Shown here in pieces: positions 1 to 7,286 of a DNA stretch of 9,803 nt. Position numbers and translations under genes: made by a program. This DNA is from Collinsella sp. CAG:166. Its GTDB lineage: Bacteria > Actinomycetota > Coriobacteriia > Coriobacteriales > Coriobacteriaceae. Below the pieces are notes generated by a model. That model was not told the DNA's origin. It saw only the letters and a program-made list of their open reading frames with translations, and did no database searches. The first letter of the stretch is position 1, and each line of letters starts with the position of its first letter. Location of the stretch: NCBI GenBank assembly GCA_000434535.1, contig FR878639.1:11426-21228 (forward strand), given 5' to 3'.

Positions 1-92
1 CGGCGGAGCAGCTAGCCCCGCCGGCACAACCATAACATCAAGAAATCTGCCGCGCGCCGCGAACCCCGAGCAACACGGCTCGCGATATCAAA

Positions 93-1523
93 CTACTCGC
101 CAAAGAACTCGTTGATCTTCTGCTCGTCGACACCGAAGAACCACGTCAGGACAAAGCCGGCGGCATAGGCAAGCAGCATAGCGGCAACGTAGCCGAGCTG
201 CTGGCCAGGAACGACGATCAGCAGGCCAAACAGACCGGAAACGCCCTGAGAAACCGTGCCGATGTGAAGCAGTGCCGCGAGCGCGCCGCCAAATCCGGCA
301 CCCAGGCAGGCCGTCACAAACGGACGAACGAGCGGCAGCGTAACAGCATACATCAGAGGCTCGCCCACACCCAGGATTCCAACGGGGATGGACTCTGCGA
401 CGTACTTCTTGAGCTTGGCGTTCTTGGTCTTAAAGTACAGCGCCAAACCGGCACCGACCTGGCCGCCGCCAGCCATCATAAGGATGGGAAGCAGGTAATT
501 GATACCCTTGGTAGCGCCGTCGGGATCGTTGAGCATAGCGTGGATCGGCGTGAGCGCCTGATGCAGGCCGACGGACACCAGCGGCAAGAAGCCTGCCGAC
601 AGGATATAGCCGCCCAGGACGCCCAGCTTCTCGAAGATAAAGGTCAAAACGCTAAAGATGGCAGTCGTCAGCCATGCGCCAACCGGCTGGATGACGAGCA
701 TCAGAGCAAAGGCGCCGATGATGAGCACCAGCAGCGGGGACAAGAACGTGTCGAGTGCGTTGGGCATAACCTTGCGAATCTGACGCTCCATCCAGGCAAA
801 AAATGCGCCAGCGATGAGAGCCGCGATCATGCCGCCCGCTGCAGGGTTGTACTGCGCACTGGTGAGCGGCAGCAGAATGGCAGCGGCAGGATCAGCCGCG
901 CCAGGCGCAAGCAGGGGCATGGCGCTGTTGGCGATACACATCATGCCGGCGATGCCGCCCAGCGCAGCGGAGCCACCAAACTCACGTGCCGCGTTATAGC
1001 CCACCAAGATGGGCAGATAGGCAAACAGGGCCCAGCCCATGGAACGAATGCCCTGGTACCACCACTCGCCTGCAAGCGCGCCTGCCGTCGAGACGTTAAT
1101 GACGTTGCAGATACCGTTGATGAGGCCAGCCGCAATGATGCCGGGAAGCAGGGCGACGAAGACATTGGAAATCTTCTTGAGGAAGGCCTGAACCGGCTTA
1201 GACTCGTACTTGGCCTTCTGCGCGGCCTTGTTTGTGGCCGCAGCGTCAACCACGCTCTCGTCAGCAACGCCTTTCGCAAGGCCGGTGAGCTTGGAGAACT
1301 CCTCGAGCACCTTATTCACCTTGCCCGGACCCAGCACGATCTGCATCGTGTCGTCCTCGACCAGGCCCATCACGCCGTCGAGTGCCTTAATACCCTCCGT
1401 GTCGACGTTGACCGTATCTTTGACGGTCACGCGCAGGCGCGTCATGCACGCCGCGTTTGCGAGCACGTTGTCTTTACCGCCCAAAAGGTCCAACAGCTTT
1501 TGGGCCAGCTCTTTGTTCGTCAT
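93..1523 (-). CDS. murP: PTS EIIBC permease, N-acetylmuramic acid type
   Basis: Membrane permease of the phosphotransferase system that takes up a sugar, most likely N-acetylmuramic acid, and phosphorylates it on entry. Residues 1-82 form an EIIB domain of the glucose/sucrose family; the phosphorylated cysteine is Cys26 in NAACMTRLR. A linker follows to about residue 110, then a hydrophobic EIIC domain to about 465 with a GVGEPL motif at 385-390, typical of the substrate-binding loop. The length of 476 residues matches E. coli MurP (EIIBC, no EIIA). The ATG start has AAGGAGGAG just upstream. It is the last gene of an operon, 57 bases after murQ, and this neighbour is the main reason for choosing MurNAc over glucose, sucrose or trehalose. 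No EIIA domain is present, so phosphate must come from a separate EIIA protein. The family is certain; the substrate is inferred from context. Confidence 0.88.
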   Translation of the reverse strand: MTNKELAQKLLDLLGGKDNVLANAACMTRLRVTVKDTVNVDTEGIKALDGVMGLVEDDTMQIVLGPGKVNKVLEEFSKLTGLAKGVADESVVDAAATNKAAQKAKYESKPVQAFLKKISNVFVALLPGIIAAGLINGICNVINVSTAGALAGEWWYQGIRSMGWALFAYLPILVGYNAAREFGGSAALGGIAGMMCIANSAMPLLAPGAADPAAAILLPLTSAQYNPAAGGMIAALIAGAFFAWMERQIRKVMPNALDTFLSPLLVLIIGAFALMLVIQPVGAWLTTAIFSVLTFIFEKLGVLGGYILSAGFLPLVSVGLHQALTPIHAMLNDPDGATKGINYLLPILMMAGGGQVGAGLALYFKTKNAKLKKYVAESIPVGILGVGEPLMYAVTLPLVRPFVTACLGAGFGGALAALLHIGTVSQGVSGLFGLLIVVPGQQLGYVAAMLLAYAAGFVLTWFFGVDEQKINEFFGE

Positions 1524-1580
1524 AACTCCTCCTTGTATTGGGTATCTCGTCTGGATGTCATATCAGCTCACGCCGCGCAC

Positions 1581-2504
1581 CTATTGGGCGTCGGCATTGC
1601 TCTTCTCATGGCCACTCACCGCAGTACGGACATGGCCGTGCGCCCGTTCAAGAGCTACCGCAGCCTGCTCGGCATCGCAGTCCAACAGCACCGAGACAAT
1701 AGCGGTTTTTACGTGGCCGCCGGCATCCGCAAGCGCCTGAACAGCGCGCTCGCGCGTGCAGTCGGTCGCTTCCATCACGATGTTCTGGCCGCGCACCACC
1801 AACTTCTCGTTCGTCTGCTGCACATCGACCATCAGGTTTTGGTACACCTTGCCAATCTTGACCATGGCACCGGTCGAAATCATGTTGAGAATGAGCTTTT
1901 GAACCGTTCCCGCCTTGAGTCTCGTTGAGCCGGTCAGCACCTCGGGACCGGGCACGGGCTCAATGGCAAGATCTGCGCTCTCCCCGATCTTCGACCCTTG
2001 GTTACAGGCAATTGCAATGGTCTTGCACCCAGTTGCCTTGGCGTACACAAGGCCGCCCACCACATAGGGAGTACGACCGCTTGCCGCCAGGCCAACGACA
2101 AGATCCTTGTCCGAGAGTCCACGCTCCCGCAGGTCGCTCGCGCCAAGCTCCTCGCTGTCTTCGGCACCTTCGACAGCCTTGATAAACGCCGTCTCGCCCC
2201 CAGCAATGAGCCCGACGACCAGATCGGGCGATACGCCAAACGTAGGCGGGCACTCCGAAGCGTCAAGCACGCCCAAACGACCACTAGTGCCCGCGCCCAT
2301 GTAAAAGACGCGACCGCTGCGCTCAAGCGCCTCGGCAGCCCAGTCGATTGCCGTGGCAACCTGTTGCAACACTTTCGTGACCGACTGGACGGCACGGAGA
2401 TCCTCATCGTTCATCGTCGTGACGATTTGCAGCGATGTCATCGTATCGAGGTCCATTGACCTTTGATTACGCTGTTCGGTCGTGAATTTTGTTAAATCGA
2501 GCAT
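1581..2504 (-). CDS. murQ: N-acetylmuramic acid 6-phosphate etherase
   Basis: Cytoplasmic enzyme that cleaves the D-lactyl ether of MurNAc-6-phosphate, giving GlcNAc-6-phosphate and D-lactate, a key step in reuse of cell-wall sugar. Numbered from the start chosen here (307 residues), the SIS-domain phosphosugar signature GAGTSGRLGVLDASECPPTF begins near residue 70. Glu84 within it and Glu115 in VEGAEDS align with the two catalytic glutamates known in E. coli MurQ (Glu83 and Glu114). A second SIS loop, ASGRTPYV, lies near 141-148, and the C-terminal helical part is present, so the gene is full length. A GTG nine bases upstream (2513) is in frame, but it sits inside the ribosome binding site GAGGTGA, so the ATG at 2504 is preferred. 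The upstream regulator stops at 2515, so translation of the two genes is probably coupled. The murP permease follows. Confidence 0.95.
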   Translation of the reverse strand: MLDLTKFTTEQRNQRSMDLDTMTSLQIVTTMNDEDLRAVQSVTKVLQQVATAIDWAAEALERSGRVFYMGAGTSGRLGVLDASECPPTFGVSPDLVVGLIAGGETAFIKAVEGAEDSEELGASDLRERGLSDKDLVVGLAASGRTPYVVGGLVYAKATGCKTIAIACNQGSKIGESADLAIEPVPGPEVLTGSTRLKAGTVQKLILNMISTGAMVKIGKVYQNLMVDVQQTNEKLVVRGQNIVMEATDCTRERAVQALADAGGHVKTAIVSVLLDCDAEQAAVALERAHGHVRTAVSGHEKSNADAQ

Positions 2505-2509
2505 TTCAT

Positions 2510-2516
2510 TCACCTC
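2510..2516 (-). promoter_or_regulatory. murQ ribosome binding site that decides the start
   Basis: GAGGTGA, five bases before the ATG at 2504, is a strong match to the 3' end of 16S rRNA. It overlaps the TGA stop of the regulator gene (2515-2517) and contains the GTG that would otherwise be taken as the murQ start. Confidence 0.75.
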
Positions 2517-3366
2517 ATCTTTCCTGTTTCTCGATGTAGTTTTGCTTTATGACATGCGTCGCCCGTTCGTAGTCGCTGGCAACGTAAGCAGCGTACAGGG
2601 CATCGACAACCATAAGCTGGGCCATACGCGAAGCCATGGCACCGCTGCGGACCAAGGGTTCACTCGCAGCGACGCCGAGCACGGCATCGGCCATGGTGGC
2701 AAGCTTGGATGATCCATCTACTTTGGTAACGGCCACAACGGGACAGTTGTGACGTTGAGCCTCGGCGGTGCAGTCCAGCACCTCTTGCGTCAAGCCCGAG
2801 TAGCTAAAGGCGATTGCCATATCGCCCTCATGCATGTTCTTGGCACATAAGAGCTGATCATGCCAGTCGTCGTACAGATGGCACTCTTTGTCGACACGCA
2901 TGAGCTTTTGCGCCAGGTCGTGCGCGACCAAACGAGAGGCACCAATACCGAACAGATTGACCGCGCGTGCCCGCTTAAGACGGGCCGCGCATCGCTCCAA
3001 GACGGTGTAATCGAGCGTTCGCGCCGTCGCCTCGATTGTGCGCACGTTGCTTTTCATCACCTTCCCCACGATACGTTCGACGCTGTCATCCATGGAGATG
3101 TCCTCGAGGGCTATGTCTTTCTTGTCACCTAAGAGCGCCAGCTCGGCAATCAGTTCGCGCTGGAACTCCTTGTAGCCCGCAAAACCCAAACGCTTGCAAA
3201 AGCGCAAAATGCTCGAGGGCGAGGAGAACGTGACATCGGCAAGACCGCGGACGGACAGCCCGACCACCTCGTGCGGATGAGCGCTTACATATGCGATGAC
3301 ATTGCGTTCCACCGGGCTCGCGCTGAGCTCACGCTCGCGAAGCCGCAAAAGCAATCCGTTTGCCAT
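2515..3366 (-). CDS. murR: RpiR/MurR-family transcriptional regulator
   Basis: DNA-binding regulator that most likely controls the MurNAc genes it precedes. Numbered from the start chosen here (283 residues), residues about 22-72 form the RpiR-type helix-turn-helix, with the recognition segment SSPSSILRFCKRLGF. Residues about 122-262 form a SIS sugar-phosphate-binding domain with GIGASR at 140-145 and SYSGLTQEV at 188-196. This two-domain layout and length are standard for the family. In E. coli, MurR represses murQP and responds to MurNAc-6-phosphate; the same ligand is inferred here from the neighbours. Unlike E. coli, where murR is divergent, the regulator is the first gene of the operon on the same strand. 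The ATG at 3366 is preferred over the in-frame GTG at 3375 because that GTG lies inside the SD. A palindrome at 3412-3422 upstream is a candidate operator. The gene symbol rests on context. Confidence 0.87.
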   Translation of the reverse strand: MANGLLLRLRERELSASPVERNVIAYVSAHPHEVVGLSVRGLADVTFSSPSSILRFCKRLGFAGYKEFQRELIAELALLGDKKDIALEDISMDDSVERIVGKVMKSNVRTIEATARTLDYTVLERCAARLKRARAVNLFGIGASRLVAHDLAQKLMRVDKECHLYDDWHDQLLCAKNMHEGDMAIAFSYSGLTQEVLDCTAEAQRHNCPVVAVTKVDGSSKLATMADAVLGVAASEPLVRSGAMASRMAQLMVVDALYAAYVASDYERATHVIKQNYIEKQER

Positions 3367-3372
3367 CTCAAA

Positions 3373-3379
3373 CACCTCC
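3373..3379 (-). promoter_or_regulatory. murR ribosome binding site that decides the start
   Basis: GGAGGTG lies six bases before the ATG at 3366. The in-frame GTG at 3375-3373 is the end of this site and is unlikely to be the initiation codon. Confidence 0.72.
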
Positions 3380-3411
3380 GTTGAGAAGAATTAAAGACCA
3401 ACGAACGATTC

Positions 3412-3422
3412 GTATCGGATAC
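3412..3422. promoter_or_regulatory. Palindrome upstream of murR, candidate operator
   Basis: GTATCGGATAC has five-base arms (GTATC/GATAC) around one central base. It lies about 45 bases upstream of the murR start, in the stretch where the operon promoter must be. SIS-domain RpiR regulators commonly bind such dyads, so it is a plausible autoregulatory site. I could not place a convincing -35/-10 pair around it, so the assignment is inference. Confidence 0.3.
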
Positions 3423-3462
3423 AAACAGCTTTTGCGGTACATTGTGCCGCATCGTGGCGCAC

Positions 3463-3489
3463 AAAGGGCGAGCGTTCTACCGCTCGCCC
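3463..3489 (-). terminator. Hairpin downstream of the VanZ-like gene
   Basis: A perfect 9-bp stem (GGGCGAGCG at 3466-3474, CGCTCGCCC at 3481-3489) with a six-base loop lies 82 bases past the vanZ-like stop. On the minus strand it is followed by only TTTGTG, a short U tract. It likely ends the vanZ-like transcript before the mur operon; the weak tail keeps confidence moderate. Confidence 0.5.
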
Positions 3490-3570
3490 CTCAAATCCGA
3501 CCGCTCGGAAATACGCACGACACAAAATAATTCAACAAGGTTGCATTATCAGAAACGGGTTTGTTACCGG

Positions 3571-4152
3571 CTAGCGCCTCGCATGGGCGCCGATCGGCCG
3601 AGTCGCATGGCGCACCAACGCCGCCGTCAGCAATACCAACAGCATGGCGATAACATAGCCCGCAGCATCGAATCCTAAATCGATAACGTCGAAATGCCTG
3701 CCGGGAACAAAGATCTTATGTACCTGATCGCCAACGGAGCAGGCGGCGCAAAAGAGCAATACGGGCACGCAACGGGAGCATACGCTCCACGGACGCCTGG
3801 AAAAGCAAACCACGACCACCGAGGCGAACAATCCGACGAAGAAAAACTCTACGGTATGGGCAACGCGACGGACGTTCGTGCCCACCCACATGCGAATGGA
3901 AGCAAGTCGGCCAGACCGGACATTCGAGGCAGCCGAATCGGTGCCCCCGGTCATTCCGTTCTCCGCCTGAGCTTCACCCGTGGCATCGACAGCCTGAACG
4001 CCCGTAGCCTGACCCTCCACCACACGCGCGGTGGACTCGCTCAGCAACGACGTCTCCACCGCATTTTGCTCCGTCAGCACCCAGATGCCCGCCAGCGTTG
4101 CAGCGAACAGAACGATCGCGGTCCATCCGATTATTTGTTTTACGCGCGCCAA
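3571..4152 (-). CDS. VanZ-like membrane protein
   Basis: Small integral membrane protein of the VanZ-like family, named for a teicoplanin-resistance accessory protein whose biochemical role is unclear. In the 193-residue form chosen here there are four hydrophobic segments, near residues 7-26, 100-117, 127-141 and 161-180. Family motifs are visible: RRVAHTVEFF at 95-104, GDQVHKIFVPGR at 141-152, and a D-x-x-D region near 155-162 (DVIDLGFD). The usual DE-x-HQ core is DQ-x-HK here, a divergent version. The first loop (about 30-90) is long, polar and rich in Ala, Gly, Glu and Thr, and probably disordered. I chose the TTG at 4152 because AGGAGGT sits six bases upstream and translation from there gives a short basic N-terminus followed by a membrane helix; the longer frame from TTG at 4194 would run through that ribosome site. 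Its place next to a MurNAc operon suggests an envelope role, but no function is shown. Confidence 0.8.
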   Translation of the reverse strand: MARVKQIIGWTAIVLFAATLAGIWVLTEQNAVETSLLSESTARVVEGQATGVQAVDATGEAQAENGMTGGTDSAASNVRSGRLASIRMWVGTNVRRVAHTVEFFFVGLFASVVVVCFSRRPWSVCSRCVPVLLFCAACSVGDQVHKIFVPGRHFDVIDLGFDAAGYVIAMLLVLLTAALVRHATRPIGAHARR

Positions 4153-4158
4153 GGGCCA

Positions 4159-4165
4159 ACCTCCT
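4159..4165 (-). promoter_or_regulatory. Ribosome binding site of the VanZ-like gene
   Basis: AGGAGGT, a near-perfect SD, stands six bases before the TTG at 4152. It marks that TTG as the start even though the open frame continues upstream to 4194. Confidence 0.7.
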
Positions 4166-4256
4166 TTTTTGAATATCAGCGAGTGTAGCCCCAAATGGCA
4201 TCGTCACCGTATCAAAATTTGAATCGCAACAGGAAGCGACAAAGCGACGCAAACCC

Positions 4257-4862
4257 CTACCCCGCCTCGCGCATCCAGCGATCGAACGTCCCCACGCACA
4301 CGCCCAGGCACTTTGCCGCCTGGCTGCGGGTAATATCGCCCGCCTCATAGCTATCGCGCACCAGCTCAAACTGAGGAGGGCACGGCTTGCGAGGTCGACC
4401 GAAACGGACCCCTCGCGCCCGCGCCGCTGCAATTCCCTCCGCTTGGCGCCGATGGATATTCTCGCGCTCTACCTGCGCCACGTAGCTCAGCAGTTGCAGC
4501 ACAATATCGGCAATCAGGACGTTGGTCACATCCGGCGCGCCGCTGGCCCTAGCGCGCGTGTCAAGCAATGGCATGTCCAACACCACAATGGCAACCCCGA
4601 GCTCCTTGGTAATGCGTCGCCATTCCTCAAGAATCTCGGAGTAATTACGGCCAAGTCGGTCGATAGAAAGCACCACCAGTACGTCCCCGTCTCCCAGGAC
4701 GTGCAGCAGCTCGCGATAACGCGGTCGATCGAAGTCCTTGCCGCTCGCATGGTCGGCATAAATATTCGCCGAGCCCACGCCATAGGCGCCCAGCGCATCC
4801 AGCTGCCGATTAAGGTTCTGATCGCGCGAACTCACCCGCGCATAACCGTACACCGTCGCCAT
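4257..4862 (-). CDS. Serine recombinase of the resolvase/invertase family
   Basis: Site-specific recombinase that would cut and rejoin DNA through a covalent 5'-phosphoserine link. Numbered from the ATG at 4862 (201 residues), the catalytic domain spans about 1-150: YGYARVSS with the nucleophile Ser11, the active-site motif LSIDRLGRN with Asp68, Arg69 and Arg72, and VERENIHRRQ at 131-140, which begins the long dimer helix. RGVRFGRPRKP (150-160) is the typical arm entering the minor groove. A small C-terminal helix-turn-helix (about 163-198, with ITRSQAAKCLGVCVGTFDRWM) completes the protein. All key residues are present, so it looks active. An in-frame TTG at 4892 would add ten residues, but family members start right before YGYARVS. 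No transposase, partner gene or cargo is adjacent, so it may be a resolvase remnant, an invertase or part of a degraded element. Confidence 0.92.
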   Translation of the reverse strand: MATVYGYARVSSRDQNLNRQLDALGAYGVGSANIYADHASGKDFDRPRYRELLHVLGDGDVLVVLSIDRLGRNYSEILEEWRRITKELGVAIVVLDMPLLDTRARASGAPDVTNVLIADIVLQLLSYVAQVERENIHRRQAEGIAAARARGVRFGRPRKPCPPQFELVRDSYEAGDITRSQAAKCLGVCVGTFDRWMREAG

Positions 4863-4881
4863 CTCATCCCCGCTTTCTTGT

Positions 4882-4920
4882 AAACCTGCCAAAAAGGGAC
4901 AGGTTTATTTTGGTAGGTTT
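4882..4920. repeat. Inverted/direct repeat cluster at the recombinase promoter
   Basis: AAACCTGCCAAAA (4882-4894) and TTTTGGTAGGTTT (4908-4920) are inverted repeats matching at 12 of 13 positions. Between them CAGGTTT (4900-4906) repeats the core in the second orientation, so on the minus strand AAACCT occurs twice directly and once inverted. The cluster lies 20-58 bases upstream of the recombinase ATG. It could be a recombination (res-like) site, an autoregulatory operator, or both. Confidence 0.55.
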
Positions 4921-4930
4921 TACCTCTCAA
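4902..4930 (-). promoter_or_regulatory. Candidate recombinase promoter
   Basis: On the minus strand TTGAGA (4925-4930) is separated by exactly 17 bases from TAAACC (4902-4907). The -35 box is good and the -10 box is poor. It is overlapped by the AAACCT repeats, which would fit self-control by the recombinase. Confidence 0.3.
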
Positions 4931-4981
4931 ATAGCAGGTAAGCGGGCGGCCGAGCAGACGGCAAGGTAGCCACGATTCAAA

Positions 4982-5010
4982 TGCGAAGGGCGGTCCCGAA
5001 AGGCCGCCCT
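4982..5010 (-). terminator. Hairpin downstream of rnr
   Basis: A 7-bp GC-rich stem (AGGGCGG at 4987-4993, CCGCCCT at 5004-5010) with a ten-base loop lies about 30 bases after the rnr stop. The minus-strand tail (TTCGCATTTG) has only a weak U run, so it may act as a poor intrinsic terminator or as a 3' end stabiliser. Confidence 0.42.
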
Positions 5011-5039
5011 CCGCTCTCTCGCCACGAGTCGGGATTTAG

Positions 5040-7175
5040 CTAATGGATAAGCTTAAAGTCCAAGTGCCCACGCGTGGTATTGACGCGCGAGACCTCGATA
5101 ATCACGCGCTGCCCCAGCTCGTAACGGGTGCCCGTGTCGGCACCTGTGAGCGTTAGCGCGTCCTCGTCGAACTCGAACCACTCGTTGCCCAGGCTCTTAA
5201 TTGAAACCAGGCCCTCGACCTGTGTTAGGTCCAAGCGCACAAAGAGGCCCATGCTGCTAACCCACGAGACGGTTCCGGCATAGCGCTCACCAAGACGGTC
5301 CTCATAGTACTGGGCAATCTTGATCTTTTGCGTCGCATGGCTGGCGGCATCTGCCGCGCGCTCGGCATCGCTACATGCGCGGCAGATCTGCGGCAGAATG
5401 CGCGGCAGCGACTCGCGCCCCTTACCGATCAGCCGCGGCGTACGGACCAAGGCGTCCTTGCCGCCGAGCTGCTCATAGGCCAACTGCAGTTTGAGCACGC
5501 GGTGCACCACCAGATCGGGGTAGCGACGGATGGGACTCGTAAAGTGACAGTAGCACGGCGCGGCGAGCGCAAAGTGGCCCTCGTTGCGCGGCTTGTACAG
5601 CGCGCGCTGCATGCTGCGCAGAAGCAGCGTGTTGACGAGCGGTGCGTTGGCCGTACCGGCGGCAGCATCAACTGCAGCCTGCAGCTCATCGGGGCTCCCC
5701 AGGGCAATACCGGCAGCACGGCGATCGTCGATGATGCCTAGCTGCGCCAGCGCAACGGCAGCACCGTGCAGGCTATCGGGGCTCGGATCCTCATGCACAC
5801 GATAGCAGGCCTCGATATCACGGTCTGCCAGCCACTCTGCAACGCACTCGTTGGCGAGCAGCATGGCTTCCTCGATAAGCGACGTGGCACACGAACGCTC
5901 ACGCGCCACAATCTGCACGGGCACTCCGTCCTCATCCAATAGAGCGCGAATCTCGGCTGTGTCAAAATCGACTGAGCCGCGGGCGCGACGAATACGACGG
6001 CGAAGTTCGGCGAGTTCGTTAGCGGCGACAAGGAAATCGCCGAGGTCGATGTTGTAGCCGCGGGCGGCCTCCTCGCACGCAAGACCGCGCTCAAGCGCTT
6101 CCTCGCGCGAGGTCTCGGCAGCCGCAACATCCTCGGCTGCACCCTCCAGCACCGAATACTCAACCGCGCCGGCACGCACCAGCAGCGCCTCGGCGCCGTC
6201 ATAGTCCATACGCACACGCGAGCGAATCACGCTGGGATACGGATCGTAATGCCGCACGCGACCCTGCGCATCGAGCTCGATATCGACGGTAAACGCAAGA
6301 CGGTCCTCGTCAGGGCGAAGCGAGCACAGGTCACAGGACAGGCGTTCGGGCAGCATGGGAAGCACGCGATCGGCCAGATACACCGATGTCGTACGATGGC
6401 GAGCCTCAAGATCGATATGCCCGTCCCAAGCCACATAGTGTGAAACGTCGGCGATATGCACACCCAGCTTGTAGCCACCCTCGGGCGTACGCTCCAGCGA
6501 AATGGCATCGTCAAAGTCGCGCGCGTCGACCGGGTCGATCGTGATGACAAAGCGGTCGCGCAGATCGCGGCGGAGCGGGTCCTTAAGCGCCGCGGACACA
6601 TCGAGCGAAAGCCCCTCGGCCTCGTCCAGCGCGGCCTCGGGATAGCTATCGGTATAGCCGTAACGCGCCATCACATATTGAACGCCCAAATCGGGCGCGT
6701 CATCTCCGCCAATGCGGCGTTCAATCGTCACGGTGCCCGATTCCAGGCGCGTCGGGTAGGTCAAAATGTGCGCGACAACAGCATCACCCGGGTGGACGCC
6801 CAGACGATCCGCCGAGGTATCCTCGGGCAGAATGAAGAAGTCGGCCTTCAGACGCGAATCGAGCGGCTCAATCACACCGAGCGGACCGGCGGTCTGGTAC
6901 GTGCCCACCACGCTTATGGCTGCACGCTCAACCACGCCCTCGATCACGGCGCGCCGCTCACCGTGCGGGCTGTTCTTAATGCTCACGGCAACGGTATCGC
7001 CATCCATGATCTCGCGCTTACCGCGGCCCATGACCTTGTAGTCGCCATTCTCGGTTATGACATAGGCACTGTGCTCATGGAGCTGCACGCGCCCGGTCAG
7101 GCTCGGACGGCGTTCGCTGCGCACCGGCCCGCGCTTATTGCGAGCTCCACGCTTATGCTTGTTATTGCGCCCCAT
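5040..7175 (-). CDS. rnr: Ribonuclease R (3'-to-5' exoribonuclease)
   Basis: Cytoplasmic exoribonuclease that degrades RNA from the 3' end, including structured RNA, and takes part in mRNA decay and trans-translation quality control. Domains in the 711 residues: a Lys/Arg-rich start (1-24), cold-shock-like OB domains (about 25-160), the RNB catalytic domain (about 200-560) and a C-terminal S1 domain (about 632-709). The metal-binding motif DPVDARDFDDAIS gives Asp214, Asp220, Asp222 and Asp223, matching the four catalytic aspartates of the RNase II/R family. HFTSPIRRYPDLVVHR at 544-559 is the other hallmark of RNB. The protein is shorter than E. coli RNase R (813): it has no N-terminal helix-turn-helix and no basic C-terminal tail. 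RNase II is less likely given the basic N-terminus. The ATG at 7175 has AGGAGG four bases upstream. It follows the ftsX terminator, so it needs its own promoter or read-through. Confidence 0.94.
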   Translation of the reverse strand: MGRNNKHKRGARNKRGPVRSERRPSLTGRVQLHEHSAYVITENGDYKVMGRGKREIMDGDTVAVSIKNSPHGERRAVIEGVVERAAISVVGTYQTAGPLGVIEPLDSRLKADFFILPEDTSADRLGVHPGDAVVAHILTYPTRLESGTVTIERRIGGDDAPDLGVQYVMARYGYTDSYPEAALDEAEGLSLDVSAALKDPLRRDLRDRFVITIDPVDARDFDDAISLERTPEGGYKLGVHIADVSHYVAWDGHIDLEARHRTTSVYLADRVLPMLPERLSCDLCSLRPDEDRLAFTVDIELDAQGRVRHYDPYPSVIRSRVRMDYDGAEALLVRAGAVEYSVLEGAAEDVAAAETSREEALERGLACEEAARGYNIDLGDFLVAANELAELRRRIRRARGSVDFDTAEIRALLDEDGVPVQIVARERSCATSLIEEAMLLANECVAEWLADRDIEACYRVHEDPSPDSLHGAAVALAQLGIIDDRRAAGIALGSPDELQAAVDAAAGTANAPLVNTLLLRSMQRALYKPRNEGHFALAAPCYCHFTSPIRRYPDLVVHRVLKLQLAYEQLGGKDALVRTPRLIGKGRESLPRILPQICRACSDAERAADAASHATQKIKIAQYYEDRLGERYAGTVSWVSSMGLFVRLDLTQVEGLVSIKSLGNEWFEFDEDALTLTGADTGTRYELGQRVIIEVSRVNTTRGHLDFKLIH

Positions 7176-7252
7176 GGCGCCTCCTAACTATCGATTGCGA
7201 ACTCCAAAGAGTCTACCCAAATGATTCGCTTTCCTGCCGTCCCCTAGGGATC

Positions 7253-7286
7253 AAAAAACGGGCCGCCCCATAAGAGACGACCCGTT
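7253..7286 (-). terminator. Intrinsic terminator of the ftsEX transcript
   Basis: A 9-bp stem (AACGGGTCG/CGGCCCGTT on the minus strand, one G-U pair; plus-strand arms 7257-7265 and 7278-7286) is followed directly by a run of six T on the minus strand. It begins about 25 bases past the ftsX stop and separates ftsEX from rnr. Confidence 0.85.

Noticed and set aside
67..82. Small hairpin after murP as an operon terminator
   Set aside because: Only five base pairs with no U tract. The possible stem at 1-23 is cut by the window edge, so the true terminator cannot be judged.
264..1928. Long plus-strand open frame (554 codons) opposite murP and murQ
   Set aside because: It runs antisense across two well-identified genes, has a low-complexity Arg/Gln/His-rich translation and matches no family. 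It is a product of codon bias on the other strand.
3694..4188. Plus-strand open frame opposite the VanZ-like gene
   Set aside because: The minus-strand frame has membrane segments and VanZ motifs with a strong ribosome site; the plus frame has neither.
4195..5039. A complete insertion sequence or integrated element around the recombinase
   Set aside because: I found no terminal inverted repeats, target duplication or other mobile gene on both sides. The repeats seen are confined to the promoter region.
6456..7187. Plus-strand open frame (243 codons) opposite rnr
   Set aside because: It mirrors the RNase R coding frame and shows no ribosome site or domain.
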